Shown: positions 1 to 6,985 of the stretch, in pieces
How positions within the stretch are numbered: position 1 is the first letter of the stretch
Layout of the letters: each line of letters starts with the position of its first letter
NCBI GenBank assembly: GCA_003650185.1
Contig: QMOF01000033.1
Span: 1 to 14,197 of the forward strand
Direction: 5' to 3'
Source: Chloroflexota bacterium
GTDB taxonomy: Bacteria > Chloroflexota > Dehalococcoidia > UBA2247 > RBG-13-53-26
DNA: 14,197 bases
Notes under the pieces: model-generated
Told to the model about the DNA's origin: nothing
Databases searched by the model: none
The model's input: only the letters and a program-made list of their open reading frames with translations
Made by a program: the position numbers and the translations under genes

Positions 1-267
1 ATGCTGGAGGGTGCGGTGCCCATCATGGCCCCGTCGGGGTACGTCGCCGAAGTAAACGATGACTGCAACGGATGCGCTGCATGTGCCAACGGCACCTGCA
101 AATTCAATGCCATCAGCATGGACGACCGCGCCCAGAAGGCGGTGATCAACGAGGCGAAGTGCATGGGCTGCGGTGTCTGCGTGGACGTATGCCCCGTCGA
201 TGCCATCAGCCTCAGGAGGGAGCCGTCCAAGGGTGACCCGCTGGACCTCGACGAGCTGACATCCTGA
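1..267 (+). CDS. 4Fe-4S dicluster ferredoxin domain, probably the C-terminal part of a larger protein
   Basis: The 88 visible residues hold two ferredoxin-type cysteine motifs. The first is C22-x2-C25-x2-C28-x4-C33, followed by Lys instead of Pro and with one residue more than usual before the last Cys. The second is canonical: C54-x2-C57-x2-C60-x3-C64-P. This is the arrangement of an electron-transfer domain with two [4Fe-4S] clusters. An ATG lies at base 1, but no upstream sequence is visible. The opening residues (roughly PIMAPSGYVAEV) read like the linker before the ferredoxin module of a longer oxidoreductase, so the true start may lie outside the window. It ends with TGA at 265-267, 78 bases before the hydrolase gene on the same strand. 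Its redox partner cannot be named from this sequence. Confidence 0.75.
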   Translation: MLEGAVPIMAPSGYVAEVNDDCNGCAACANGTCKFNAISMDDRAQKAVINEAKCMGCGVCVDVCPVDAISLRREPSKGDPLDLDELTS

Positions 268-345
268 AGCGCAAACGTCCGGCTGGACCAAGCCAGCGCT
301 GGCGTCTCCATCTCGCCTACGGTGGGTGCGAGGGAGTGATGGCCA

Positions 346-1161
346 ATGCCGATAGCACACGTCAACGGCACCGACATCTTCTACAAGGTGGGCGGCCAGG
401 GTGACCCGCTGGTGCTGATAATGGGGCTCGGTGCAGATCACAGGTCATGGGGTCCCCAGATCTCCGCTTTCAAGCATGACTTCACCATGCTCACCTTCGA
501 CAGCCGGGGTATCGGCAAGAGCGCCAGAGTGACCGAACCCTATACGCTCCGAACACTGGCTGACGATGTTATCGGTTTGATGGACCACGTGGGTTTCGGT
601 GAAGCCCATGTCCTGGGAGTGTCTTTGGGCGGCATGGTGGCCCAGGAGGTTGCCATCAACTACCCCGAAAGAGTGAGAAAGCTGGTCCTGGTGAGCACCA
701 CCCCGGGCGGGGGTGGGCCAGAGACCATGCATCCCGAACTGCTAAAAGCTACGGGGTTCAAAGATGGCTCCATGCCGAGCGCCGCCGGGGTGAAGGACGT
801 GGACGTGAAGAAGTTCATCGGCCCCCTGGTCTCCCTGGCCTTCAACAGATGGCGCTACAGGCTATTTCTCGTTCCCCTGGCCAGGGTCTACATGAGACTG
901 GGCGGCATCGGCGGAATTGCGGCGCAGTTCCGAGCAGTGCAAGATCACGACACCCGCGATAGGCTTGGCCTGATCAAGGCGCCCACCCTGGTCATAACCG
1001 GAGCGGCGGATAGGGTGGTGCCGCCAAGTTGGTCGGACGTGCTGGCCACCAGGATACCGAACGCAAGGCTGGTCAAGGTGGAGGGCGGCTCGCACGCTTT
1101 TCATATGGAGATGAAGGACCGGTTCAACCGAGAAGTGCTGGACTTTCTCAAGGGGCGCTAG
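346..1161 (+). CDS. alpha/beta hydrolase fold protein
   Basis: A 271-residue single-domain alpha/beta hydrolase of normal length. The nucleophile elbow is G91-V-S93-L-G95-G, an oxyanion-hole segment (LIMGLGADHRSW) lies near residues 24-35, the acid is probably D222 in TGAADRVVP, and the catalytic His is probably H250 in GGSHAFHME. This order matches the family that includes prolyl aminopeptidase-like, 3-oxoadipate enol-lactonase-like and carboxylesterase-like enzymes. The substrate cannot be deduced. No signal peptide or membrane segment is seen, so it should be cytosolic. The ATG at 346 is supported by AGGGAG at 331-336, nine bases upstream. It shares no obvious theme with the carbon-fixation genes further along. 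Its stop lies only 18 bases from the convergent stop of the next gene. Confidence 0.93.
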   Translation: MPIAHVNGTDIFYKVGGQGDPLVLIMGLGADHRSWGPQISAFKHDFTMLTFDSRGIGKSARVTEPYTLRTLADDVIGLMDHVGFGEAHVLGVSLGGMVAQEVAINYPERVRKLVLVSTTPGGGGPETMHPELLKATGFKDGSMPSAAGVKDVDVKKFIGPLVSLAFNRWRYRLFLVPLARVYMRLGGIGGIAAQFRAVQDHDTRDRLGLIKAPTLVITGAADRVVPPSWSDVLATRIPNARLVKVEGGSHAFHMEMKDRFNREVLDFLKGR

Positions 1162-1179
1162 CAGCGGCTCGTTGGTCCC

Positions 1180-2508
1180 TTATTCCTCCTCTTCCTCACC
1201 TTCTTCCTCATCCTCGCCCGTGTCTTCACCTTCGTCTTCGGGGTAGGGGTACAGGGCAAAGGAGTGTTTTCGAATATAGAGTTTGGGCTTGGCCTCTATA
1301 AAGTAGCGATTGCTGACTTCAAGGTCCTGGGTGTCCACACGCTGGGCGTCACTCGGCAGCACCACGAACTCCGGCCGATTCGATGAGACATTCACATACC
1401 TGATATTGGTGTGCTCTCTCAGGATGCTGTCTAGCCCCTGGCGCACCTTCAGCCGGTTGCTGCTCTGCCTGAGGTAGTCTCCCCAACCTGCGTATCTGGT
1501 CAGGTGCGCAGCCACTATATGGGAGTTCCTTGACCCTATGCCTGCGGCCGCCTGCCGCACCACGTCGAGTATGCAATCGCTGAATGGCCGGTAGCGGCTG
1601 GAGGAAACGGAAAGCACCGCTATACTGGTGGCATTCCTCTCTCCGCTACCGCAGGATGCTCCGATTTGAACGAACAGATTGCCCGCATCCTTTGCCAGCA
1701 GACTGTTGACCTCTGTCGAGGTCATGCCGTCCCTTGGGACGTCCATCTTGAGCAGCTCTACATCATAGAGGGGGCTTCCGCTATCCCGCAGCCCTTCAGA
1801 ACCAGCCGCTATGATCGAACTGATCTGGTTCAGCAGCCCGTCCACGTAGGCCAGCTCGATGCTCTGCTTCAGGGTAAGGCTGAGCTTGTAGCTGTAGCCC
1901 GAGTCGTGGACGAAGCGACAGAAGCACCCGAAAAGGTACTGGAGCAGGTCGAGTGAGAATCCCTGGAGGGACACGGGGCTACTCGACCTGCAATGGACCT
2001 CTATCACGTCGCTCCCTTTCCGCAGGACTATCTCCGGCGCCCCTTTAGGGGTAGCCGGATCGAAGAACAAGGGATGGAAGTTGTAGCCCTTGTATCTCTG
2101 CTGGATATCGTTTGCCACCATCATCTCGAAGATGAAGCTGTTGAACAACTCTCCTGTGGAGAGCTTGTATCTCATATGGTCCGCCAGCAGCGGACGCGGT
2201 ATCTTCGACCAGTAGTCTTCGAAGGCGTAGATGGCGTCAGTTATCTCGGCCAGCATCTTGAGAGGCTCGCCGTACCAGTAGCCATAAGGTATGGTCTGCT
2301 CCTCGGTATAGCCGGGTTGGCGGTATTGGAACAACAAGGGGGCGATGGGAGAGATCGACGGGTGTCTGTGCGACCACAGGCCGGCCGGACTGGAGCGCAG
2401 TCTGAAGTCTTCATGGTCGGACAGGAGAGTCTCCACCCATTCAATGCCAAGGAGATCCCTGAGCTTCTTTATGCGCGATTTGGTCAGGCCGGATTCAGTT
2501 GGGTGCAT
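1180..2508 (-). CDS. hypothetical protein with a highly acidic C-terminal tail
   Basis: I do not recognise this 442-residue protein. The body looks soluble and globular, with no signal peptide or transmembrane segment. The last 19 residues or so (about 424-442) are almost only Glu and Asp, encoded by GA-rich low-complexity DNA near 1183-1240. Around residues 115-175 a helix-rich stretch leads into APEIVLRKGSDVIEVHCR. Its PE...E-V-H pattern faintly recalls the PD-(D/E)xK nuclease core with His in place of the catalytic Lys; this is a weak resemblance, not an assignment. The ATG at 2508 has no Shine-Dalgarno sequence, but a perfect TATAAT lies 10 bases upstream, suggesting a leaderless or nearly leaderless transcript. 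It is transcribed toward the hydrolase gene, and its role is unknown. Confidence 0.75.
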   Translation of the reverse strand: MHPTESGLTKSRIKKLRDLLGIEWVETLLSDHEDFRLRSSPAGLWSHRHPSISPIAPLLFQYRQPGYTEEQTIPYGYWYGEPLKMLAEITDAIYAFEDYWSKIPRPLLADHMRYKLSTGELFNSFIFEMMVANDIQQRYKGYNFHPLFFDPATPKGAPEIVLRKGSDVIEVHCRSSSPVSLQGFSLDLLQYLFGCFCRFVHDSGYSYKLSLTLKQSIELAYVDGLLNQISSIIAAGSEGLRDSGSPLYDVELLKMDVPRDGMTSTEVNSLLAKDAGNLFVQIGASCGSGERNATSIAVLSVSSSRYRPFSDCILDVVRQAAAGIGSRNSHIVAAHLTRYAGWGDYLRQSSNRLKVRQGLDSILREHTNIRYVNVSSNRPEFVVLPSDAQRVDTQDLEVSNRYFIEAKPKLYIRKHSFALYPYPEDEGEDTGEDEEEGEEEEE

Positions 2509-2517
2509 GTCACGTGT

Positions 2518-2523
2518 ATTATA
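2518..2523 (-). promoter_or_regulatory. -10 promoter element for the 442-residue hypothetical gene
   Basis: On the minus strand this reads TATAAT, a perfect bacterial -10 box within CTGTAGTATAAT. Transcription should start near 2511, only a few bases before the ATG at 2508, giving an almost leaderless mRNA. No convincing -35 hexamer is visible 16-18 bases upstream. Confidence 0.5.
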
Positions 2524-2653
2524 CTACAGGATACGAAGAGGCTTCCGGCACAAGAAGGGCTGGGCGTTGAGCTTGTGGCCCCAATGATGGGCGGCCTGGC
2601 AGAGTGGGTGAACCAAGCGGACTCCGCCAGACAGCGCCAGGTGGTGTAGGGAC

Positions 2654-2667
2654 AGGTCTTCAGACCT
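2654..2667. repeat. small inverted repeat AGGTCT-TC-AGACCT
   Basis: A perfect 6-base inverted repeat with two bases between the arms. It sits in a longer, imperfect dyad (GGGACAGGTCT ... AGACCTATCC) that resembles the palindromic intergenic repeats scattered through many Chloroflexota genomes. It could fold in RNA, but no T-run follows, so it is not called a terminator. Confidence 0.4.
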
Positions 2668-2733
2668 ATCCGAACGCCTCCTTGCTAGTGTGGCCGGAAT
2701 GAAATGGAGCCCACCAGACCGTGCCAAGTGTCA

Positions 2734-2756
2734 CCCTGAGCGCAGCGAAGGGTCTA
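2734..2756 (+). repeat. interspersed repeat motif, copy 1
   Basis: This reads CCCTGAGCGCAGCGAAG followed by GGTCTA. It resembles a widespread bacterial intergenic repeat with the core CCTGAGCGAAGCGAAGGGTCT. An imperfect second copy lies about 131 bases to the right in the same orientation (2865-2888), which supports it being a real repeat unit rather than chance. Confidence 0.55.
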
Positions 2757-2773
2757 CGTGGCTCTGAGTGACT

Positions 2774-2792
2774 GTCAGGTCCTTGACCTGAC
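2774..2792. repeat. perfect 8-base hairpin in the spacer
   Basis: GTCAGGTC, a CTT loop, then GACCTGAC: a perfect 8-base stem with a three-base loop. It lies between the two copies of the interspersed repeat and belongs to the same patch of palindromic DNA. No T-run follows on either strand, so a rho-independent terminator is unlikely. Confidence 0.6.
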
Positions 2793-2864
2793 GGGGCCGT
2801 CGGCCGCTGGTCGGCATGGAGAGGCCTCGGGTCGGGTGGGGGCACCAGACACCCACGTAGTAAA

Positions 2865-2888
2865 TCCTGAGAGTAGCGAAGCAGTCTA
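2865..2888 (+). repeat. interspersed repeat motif, copy 2 (diverged)
   Basis: This reads TCCTGAGAGTAGCGAAG followed by CAGTCTA and matches copy 1 at most positions. Just inside the pair, CTACGTGG (2754-2761) and CCACGTAG (2853-2860) form an inverted pair, so the segment of about 155 bases has both direct and inverted symmetry, as a small non-autonomous element might. Confidence 0.45.
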
Positions 2889-2917
2889 GCGCTGGTGGCT
2901 GCTGGCCGTACCTTCGT

Positions 2918-2947
2918 TTGGTTCCAGCTACGAGTCTGTAGTATACT
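2918..2947 (+). promoter_or_regulatory. promoter of the AAA+/CooC/Fwd-like operon
   Basis: A TATACT -10 box at 2942-2947 is preceded, 18 bases away, by TTGGTT at 2918-2923, a partial match to TTGACA. Transcription should start near 2953, just before the ribosome binding site, giving a very short leader. The context CTGTAGTATACT closely matches the context of the divergent promoter at 2518-2529. Confidence 0.45.
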
Positions 2948-2954
2948 TGGGAAC

Positions 2955-2961
2955 GGAGGGG
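2955..2961 (+). promoter_or_regulatory. ribosome binding site that sets the AAA+ gene start
   Basis: GGAGGGG lies two bases before the ATG at 2964 (about seven from its GGAG core). This is much better support than an in-frame start at 2895 would have, which lies upstream of the putative promoter and has no comparable site. Confidence 0.6.
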
Positions 2962-2963
2962 AC

Positions 2964-3995
2964 ATGATCGAAGGTTTGCGAGAAACCATCTTGAAGTTTG
3001 TTGCCGAGGGTGGTGACATGCTCTCGGTTATTGTGGGGCAGGAAGATGCCAAGCAGAAGATACTTACCTCCTTGCTTGCTGGGCACCATACCCTGATCGA
3101 GGGTCCTCCCGGGGTAGGCAAGACCACGCTTGCCAAGCACATTGCTGCGGCGCTGCCGCCCATAACGGTGGTGCGAGACTGTCCCTACCATTGCCATCCT
3201 GAACGTCCGATCTGCCCGCGTTGCCGGGCCAAGGCTGCAGCCGGTGAAGAGCTTGAAGCGACCTCGATCGGCGGTGAGAGGCGATTCATCAGGTTGCAGG
3301 GGTCGCCCGACCTCACTGCGGAGGACTTGCTGGGAGATATCGACCCGACGCAGGCCTTCAAGTACGGGCCCCAGGACTACCGGGCCTTTGTTCCGGGGAA
3401 GCTACTCAAAGGCAACAGGGGGATCGTCTTCTTTGACGAGCTGAACAGGGTAACGGAGAAACTTCAGAACGCCCTGCTGCAGGTGTTGGAAGAGAGGATT
3501 GCCACCATAGGGCCCTACGATGTGGACTACCCGGCGGACTTCATGATGATCGCCACCATGAACCCCAGGGAACGGGCTGGCGTGGAGGAGCTTTCCGACG
3601 TGCTGCTGGACAGGTTCGATGTGGTCAAGATGGGATACCCAGAGTCGCCACAGATAGAGAAAGAGATAGTGAGGAAGCACGGTCTCAGGCTGGACGACGT
3701 CGATATATCGGACAAGGTTGTCGACTCGGTAGTCGCTCTGGTGCGGGCCACACGCGAAGACCCCTGGGTGAAGGAGGTAGACCAGGCTGCCAGCGTGAGG
3801 GCGACCCTCTCCCTCTATGAGAAGATGCAGGCGATGGCCAGACTGGATGGCCGTTCGGAAGTAACCGTCGATGATGTGAGGACTATGGCGTCGTCCTCTC
3901 TAGGCAGCAGGGTCAAGCCCTCGCCCGAATCGAGGTTCTACGATGACCCGTTCGGGTTGATCCACGAGATCATGGCGGCTGTGCTGGAGGAGTAG
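2964..3995 (+). CDS. MoxR/BchI-type AAA+ ATPase with a Cys4 insert
   Basis: A 343-residue AAA+ ATPase of the MoxR/magnesium-chelatase-I clade. Walker A is G47-PPGVGKT-54, Walker B is GIVFFDEL with D158 and E159, sensor 1 is N200 in ATMN, and the Arg finger is probably R217 in LLDRFD, so it looks catalytically complete. The segment around LTAEDLLGDID (117-127) and AFVPGKLLKGNRG (141-153) is typical of this clade. Between Walker A and that segment sits C73-x3-C77-x6-C84-x2-C87, a likely zinc or other metal site not usual in MoxR proteins. Relatives (CoxD, NorQ, CbbQ, BchI) work with a VWA partner to insert or remodel metal centres. Here the partner is two genes downstream with cooC between, so a role in CODH/ACS or Fwd-like maturation is inferred. 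Confidence 0.9.
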   Translation: MIEGLRETILKFVAEGGDMLSVIVGQEDAKQKILTSLLAGHHTLIEGPPGVGKTTLAKHIAAALPPITVVRDCPYHCHPERPICPRCRAKAAAGEELEATSIGGERRFIRLQGSPDLTAEDLLGDIDPTQAFKYGPQDYRAFVPGKLLKGNRGIVFFDELNRVTEKLQNALLQVLEERIATIGPYDVDYPADFMMIATMNPRERAGVEELSDVLLDRFDVVKMGYPESPQIEKEIVRKHGLRLDDVDISDKVVDSVVALVRATREDPWVKEVDQAASVRATLSLYEKMQAMARLDGRSEVTVDDVRTMASSSLGSRVKPSPESRFYDDPFGLIHEIMAAVLEE

Positions 3996-4000
3996 CGTCA

Positions 4001-4762
4001 GTGCGCATGGGAATTGCCATTGCTGTTTCTGGAAAGGGCGGAGTAGGCAAGACGTTTGTCTCGGCCATGCTGGTGAAGCGCCTTGCGGAGCACGGCACTG
4101 TCCTGGCGATAGATGCTGACCCCGACTCCAACCTGCCCGAGGCACTTGGCGTGACGGTGACCAAGAACGTCGGCTCAGCCCGTGAGGCCATTGTCAACGC
4201 CCCGGCCCGCAGCAAGGTGGCGAGTGCAAAAGAGGACTACCTCAAGCTGTCCATTCACGAGGCCGTTGAGGAGTTCCCCGAGTTTGACGTCCTGGCCATG
4301 GGCCGCTCCGAGGGCGAGGGGTGCTACTGTGCCGTCAACCACGTTATTCGCCAGGTGATAGACAGCAGGGCGTGGGGACACGATTTTACGGTGATCGACT
4401 GCCACGCCGGGCTAGAGCACCTGAGTCGCCGTACCACCAGGGACGTGGACATAATGCTGATAGTCACCGATCCCACCAAGAACAGCATGATGACGGCCAG
4501 GAGGATAAAGGAGTTGTCCCAGGAGCTTTCGGTCGAGTTTGGATCAATCATGGTGGTGGTGAACCGGGTAACCGAAGAGACGAGGCCCATGGCGGAGAAG
4601 ATGGCCCGTGACAACGGACTGAGCATTGCAGCCTACATTCCATATGAGCCACTGGTAGCAGAGCTGGACCTTCTGGGCAAGCCGGTCACCGATATCCCCA
4701 GGGAGTCACCTGCTTCCAGGGCGATAGACGACATCTGCAACCAAGTCCTGAGCTGCGTTTGA
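4001..4762 (+). CDS. cooC: CooC/AcsF-family nickel-insertion ATPase
   Basis: A 253-residue MinD/SIMIBI-class ATPase. The deviant Walker A is SGKGGVGKT (10-18), the DADPDSN switch lies at 38-44, and the family-defining CxC metal site is C108-Y-C110 in GEGCYC. The switch II region reads VIDCHAGLEHLSR, where CODH-type CooC proteins usually have VIDTEAGLEH, so Cys-His replaces Thr-Glu. CooC dimers bind nickel at the CxC and deliver it to the C-cluster of CO dehydrogenase; the paralogue AcsF serves the A-cluster of acetyl-CoA synthase. Because the CdhA here looks altered and CdhC looks normal, an AcsF-like role is equally possible. The GTG at 4001 is preferred over the ATG at 4007 because GGAGGAG at 3986-3992 is well spaced from it. 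It begins five bases after the AAA+ stop. Confidence 0.9.
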   Translation: MRMGIAIAVSGKGGVGKTFVSAMLVKRLAEHGTVLAIDADPDSNLPEALGVTVTKNVGSAREAIVNAPARSKVASAKEDYLKLSIHEAVEEFPEFDVLAMGRSEGEGCYCAVNHVIRQVIDSRAWGHDFTVIDCHAGLEHLSRRTTRDVDIMLIVTDPTKNSMMTARRIKELSQELSVEFGSIMVVVNRVTEETRPMAEKMARDNGLSIAAYIPYEPLVAELDLLGKPVTDIPRESPASRAIDDICNQVLSCV

Positions 4763-4771
4763 CCTCGGACG

Positions 4772-6985
4772 GTGAGCACACTGCTTAAAGAAGAAATCCT
4801 CGAAGCTTTTGCCAGATTGGGTACGGACCAGATCAGCCGGGCCCTCTTCGATGGCCTGTACCTGAAAGAGGAGCAGAGGCAGGCCCTGCTGAGCAGCTTG
4901 TACAGCGGTCATCATCTGCTCCTGCTCGGGCCCCCAGGAAGCGGCAAGACCAGCCTGGCCAGCAACCTGTCTGCCCTGTTGAGCGATATTGAAGTGGTGC
5001 AGGGCTGCCCTCTGCACTGCTCGCCGGAGGATGCCTCCTGCCCGTGGTGCCTGGACAGAAAGGCTCGGGGCGAGGCTCTCAGTCCTGCTACGCTGAGCGC
5101 GGCTGACAGGCTGGTACGGGTACAGGGGAGCAGCGGGCTGACAGCCGAGGACCTTATCGGCGATCTTGACCCTGAGGCGGCCTTGAGGGAGGGGATATAC
5201 TCCCCCAATGCCTTCCTACCCGGCAAGCTGCTGAAGGCCAACCGGGCCATACTGGTGATTGACTTCATCGACCGGGTTCCTGAGCGCGTCCTCAATGCGG
5301 TGATGTATGCCTTTCAGGGAGGCACGCTGTCGATCGGCCCGCTGGAGGAGAGGATCGACCTTGATACGCTGGTGGTGGCCACGGGCGGGGAGGAGGCGCT
5401 CAAGTCATTGCCCCTTGATCTGATGGACAACTTCGACGTTGTCCGGTTCGGCTACCTGGACGAGGCTGAGAAGCAGCAGGATATTGTCATGAGCCACGTG
5501 GCGCGTGGCGGTTGGAGTCTCGCCGCGTCGCTTGCCCAGAAGACTGTGGCCGTGGTGAACGAGACCAGAAGGCACAGCGATGTTGAGAGGGGAGTAGGGA
5601 CGCGGGGGATGATAAGGTACGCCGAAGTGGTGGCCCAACTGGCGGACCTGGAACGTGGGGATGAGGCGGATATGCTCAGCCAAGCCGGGGCTGTTTCCCT
5701 GCCCCACCGCCTGAGGCTCGCTCCTGAGGTAGACCTGCCCGGTAAACGGGAGGGCATTATCGATGAGGTCATCGCAAAGGTAACGCAGACTGGGGAGGCC
5801 AAGGAGGAGCTGGCCACCCTGACCAAAGAGGAACTCCAGGCCCTTGTGGAGGAGATTGTCAGCGAGGAGAAGTTCAGGAAGCCGCTGAAGTATGGCGCCT
5901 TCGATCTGCTGCTGCGCCGTATCAAGCGCTTCCCTGAGTCGAAGCTGTCCAGACTGTATCAGGAGATCGCCAGCCGTCTGCTGGAGCTTTATCCCGAGCG
6001 GTTCAAGGCGGACAATCTCGACTTTGAGTTGCTGCTGGAGGTGGAGGAGTACCGGAAGGAGAAAGAGCGAATAGCCAGGAAGGTAGAGGAGATGGCATTG
6101 GCCAAGACCCTCGAGTTCCTGGAGCAAGAAGACATCCTGGAGCGTACCGGCAGCGGGTGGGTACTGAGCCAACGGGGCTTGAACATGCTGCTGGAGAGAC
6201 TGGCACCCAGGCTGGATGAGGGCGCTTACCTGTACGGATATGGCAGGCACAGTGCCGGCAAGAAGTTGACCCTGGGAGAGGGCAAGGCGGTCGGGGTACG
6301 GCGCTATCGCTTTGGTGACAAGTACCGTGATATCTCGTTGAGGGACACCATGAGGCAGGCCATTCGCAACCGAAGGGAGGAAATCACCCGAGACGACATC
6401 ATGGTGACCACCAGGGACATCCGTACCAGGATGGACATAGTCCTGGTAGTAGACCTGTCCGGGACCATGCTCCAGCTTGACAAGTTCTGGTTTGCCAAGC
6501 AGAGCGCCATTGCCTTGTCTCTGGCGGCCACCGTCTACAAGGACAGGGTGGCGGTGGTCACCTTCTCCAACCTGGCCGATGTGGTTGTTGACCTTACTTC
6601 CAGCCCGCACAGGGTGACTCGCAAGGTGATAGACCTGGAGTTGCACGAGAACGCTTTCACCAACATCGGCTATGGTCTGCTGAAAGCCTGTGAGCTGCTG
6701 GAGCACCACCCCAAGGGGAGGGCGAAGCAGCACGTCATCTTGATCTCTGATGGCGATGCTACTGCTCCGCACCCCTCGCCGCAGAGATACGCGCTGAGAC
6801 AGGCTGCCAATGTGGCGCGGCGCGGCATAACCATATCCTGTATCTGTATCAACCAGCGGTCTGCCGATCCGGAGCTGATGCGCCGGATCGCCAGGACGGG
6901 CAAAGGAAGGATATATCTCATCGGTGCGGAAGAGCTGCCTGGCGCTTTGCTTGAGGAGGCGGTAGCGGCACGGACGGCGTATTGA
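4772..6985 (+). CDS. BchD-like fusion: degenerate AAA+ domain plus C-terminal VWA domain
   Basis: A 737-residue, two-domain protein. Residues about 1-300 form an AAA+ domain paralogous to the upstream ATPase, with Walker A G53-PPGSGKT-60 and the same insert C79-x3-C83-x6-C90-x2-C93. Walker B reads ILVIDFIDR with Phe165 where the catalytic Glu belongs, sensor 1 is VATGG instead of ATMN, and the Arg finger position is N220 (LMDNFD). ATP may bind but hydrolysis looks lost. A charged helical linker leads to a VWA domain from about 550 with a full MIDAS: D561-L-S563-G-T565, T630 and D660 (ISDGD). This matches BchI/BchD, where the VWA subunit is the inactive platform. The GTG at 4772 has no clear Shine-Dalgarno and follows the cooC stop by nine bases, so translational coupling is likely. 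Confidence 0.88.
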   Translation: MSTLLKEEILEAFARLGTDQISRALFDGLYLKEEQRQALLSSLYSGHHLLLLGPPGSGKTSLASNLSALLSDIEVVQGCPLHCSPEDASCPWCLDRKARGEALSPATLSAADRLVRVQGSSGLTAEDLIGDLDPEAALREGIYSPNAFLPGKLLKANRAILVIDFIDRVPERVLNAVMYAFQGGTLSIGPLEERIDLDTLVVATGGEEALKSLPLDLMDNFDVVRFGYLDEAEKQQDIVMSHVARGGWSLAASLAQKTVAVVNETRRHSDVERGVGTRGMIRYAEVVAQLADLERGDEADMLSQAGAVSLPHRLRLAPEVDLPGKREGIIDEVIAKVTQTGEAKEELATLTKEELQALVEEIVSEEKFRKPLKYGAFDLLLRRIKRFPESKLSRLYQEIASRLLELYPERFKADNLDFELLLEVEEYRKEKERIARKVEEMALAKTLEFLEQEDILERTGSGWVLSQRGLNMLLERLAPRLDEGAYLYGYGRHSAGKKLTLGEGKAVGVRRYRFGDKYRDISLRDTMRQAIRNRREEITRDDIMVTTRDIRTRMDIVLVVDLSGTMLQLDKFWFAKQSAIALSLAATVYKDRVAVVTFSNLADVVVDLTSSPHRVTRKVIDLELHENAFTNIGYGLLKACELLEHHPKGRAKQHVILISDGDATAPHPSPQRYALRQAANVARRGITISCICINQRSADPELMRRIARTGKGRIYLIGAEELPGALLEEAVAARTAY

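Larger units (their letters stand above)
2509..2963. other. gene-free spacer between divergently transcribed genes
   Basis: About 455 bases with no convincing gene; the short open frames here have no family features or ribosome binding sites. It holds the minus-strand promoter at its left end and the plus-strand promoter at its right end. Between them are several short inverted repeats and two copies of an interspersed repeat motif, listed separately. The arrangement looks like a site where small intergenic repeats have accumulated. Confidence 0.7.

Noticed and set aside
293..302. Ten-base palindrome CCAGCGCTGG before the hydrolase gene
   Set aside because: Short, not followed by a T-run and not repeated elsewhere in the window; chance is likely in GC-rich DNA.
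1993..2649. Plus-strand open frame of 218 codons
   Set aside because: Mostly antisense to the 442-residue gene, which has a promoter and a coherent composition; no recognisable features.
2895..2963. Longer N-terminus for the first AAA+ protein
   Set aside because: The extension would overlap the likely promoter, lacks a ribosome binding site and adds residues unlike MoxR proteins.
5405..6772. Minus-strand open frame of 455 codons
   Set aside because: It lies wholly inside the AAA-VWA gene, is Gln/Leu-rich without domains, and is a by-product of GC-rich codon use on the coding strand.
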